33,716 nucleotides of DNA from Ophiosphaerella korrae (lineage: Eukaryota > Ascomycota > Dothideomycetes > Pleosporales > Phaeosphaeriaceae): positions 1 to 33,716 of the forward strand of contig JALNQF010000408.1 of the NCBI GenBank assembly GCA_028456385.1. The letters are read 5' to 3'. The notes below the pieces were generated by a model. That model did no database searches. It was not told where the DNA came from and worked only from the letters and a program-made list of their open reading frames with translations. The position numbers were made by a program, and so were the translations under genes. Positions 32,900-33,716 of the stretch are shown one piece after another (the stretch's first letter is position 1; each line of letters opens with the position of its first letter).

Positions 32900-33716
32900 A
32901 ACTAGTTTAACTTAAACTAAAGAACTAAGTAATAGTAAAAGAAGTAGCTACTTATAAGCTTATAATAAAAAAATACTAACGTATAATAATTACTTAGGTA
33001 TTATAAAAAGTATACTTTAGAGCTCTAACAAGTTAAGTAAATACTATAGTTAATTGAAGCTATTTAGTAATAGCTAAAATAACTTTACTTATAAATAATA
33101 AAGCTATATTATAAGAGTTTACTAGCTTTATTTTATACTAGTACTAGTAATTTTATTTAAGCTTAATACTAAGCTAAGTTATAAAAAGCTTACTAAAAAT
33201 ACTAATTACTAAAGCTTTAGTATAATAAGTAGCTATACTTATATTAGTATATAATTATTAATAATATTATAAAAGTAATAAGAAAGCTTCTTATATAAAA
33301 TTTCTTAGAAGTATTAATTCTAATACTAGCTCTAAACTAAAATTAGATAATAAGCTAATTAGTAATCTAGAGCTTAATTTTTAGCTTAAAAGCACTTATA
33401 CTAAAGTAAATTAATAGAATCTACTTAGCTTTATTATAAGAGTATTAGCCCTAAACTACTAATTAAAAGCTAGTATATTTATAATATTTAAAAGATTTAA
33501 GCTATAAGTATTAAGCTTAAGCTTAAGCTCTAACTTAAAATATAACTACTTATATAACTAAGCTTTTTATAAAAAGTAATAAAATTATAAATAAATATAA
33601 GTAGTAATTACTAGTAGTTTATTTAAAATAGATAATAATTGTAAGGTAGACTTTACGCAAGATAACTTAATAAGGTAGTTTTAACAATTAACTAAAAAGA
33701 GTAAATAGTAGATAAA
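32524..33716 (+). mobile_element. Ty1/copia element, 5' portion, same family as 1-4035, runs off the window
   Basis: LTR at 32524-32899, then internal sequence that matches the reverse complement of 2800-3530 up to the last base of the window. It is more strongly RIP-mutated than the left copy: CG-containing blocks such as AGCGCT in the left copy are absent or read AT here. Reverse transcriptase and integrase must lie beyond 33716. Confidence 0.75.

Overview
The window is fungal nuclear DNA, most likely from a filamentous ascomycete (Pezizomycotina). The evidence is short spliceosomal introns of 59 bp in the one split gene, fungal-type flavoprotein and MFS genes, and very AT-rich flanks carrying the mark of repeat-induced point mutation (RIP). 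In the flanks CA/TG dinucleotides are nearly gone and TA is in excess, CG survives, and old reading frames are riddled with TAG/TAA where W or Q codons are expected. The species cannot be named from the sequence alone.

Layout. (1) 1-5329 is RIP-mutated transposon DNA: a Ty1/copia element on the minus strand (1-4035, LTR 3566-4035), inserted in the chromodomain end of a Ty3 chromovirus, copy C (4036-5329). (2) About 5500-13960 is a base-balanced island with an FAD monooxygenase gene (6209-7619, three exons), a 14-segment MFS transporter gene (8639-10360, no intron), a 2.6 kb stretch without a convincing gene, and a proline-rich reading frame with a damaged or unresolved start (13037-13573, minus). 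(3) 13966-29914 is a three-layer nest. A Fot1/pogo-type transposase gene is split by chromovirus copy A (minus strand, 15753-29803, exact 5-bp duplication ATATT). Copy A is itself split in gag by copy B of the same family in the opposite orientation (21254-28277, exact 5-bp duplication CTTTA). (4) 30661-32474 is a second, different pogo-type element with inverted terminal repeats. (5) 32524-33716 is the 5' end of another copia copy, same family as in (1) but on the plus strand.

In copies A and B the gag zinc knuckles, protease, reverse transcriptase, RNase H, integrase and chromodomain all lie in one reading frame with no net frameshift. That frame continues about 680 bp past the chromodomain and into the 3' LTR. 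The family therefore probably made a single Gag-Pol fusion with a long C-terminal extension. All copies are now inactive.

The monooxygenase and transporter lie head to tail about 1 kb apart, the usual pairing of an oxidative enzyme with an efflux pump in a small detoxification or secondary-metabolite locus. No polyketide, peptide or terpene synthase is visible, so the pathway is not known. The most instructive content is the retroelement architecture and the sharp RIP boundaries, not a new cellular system.
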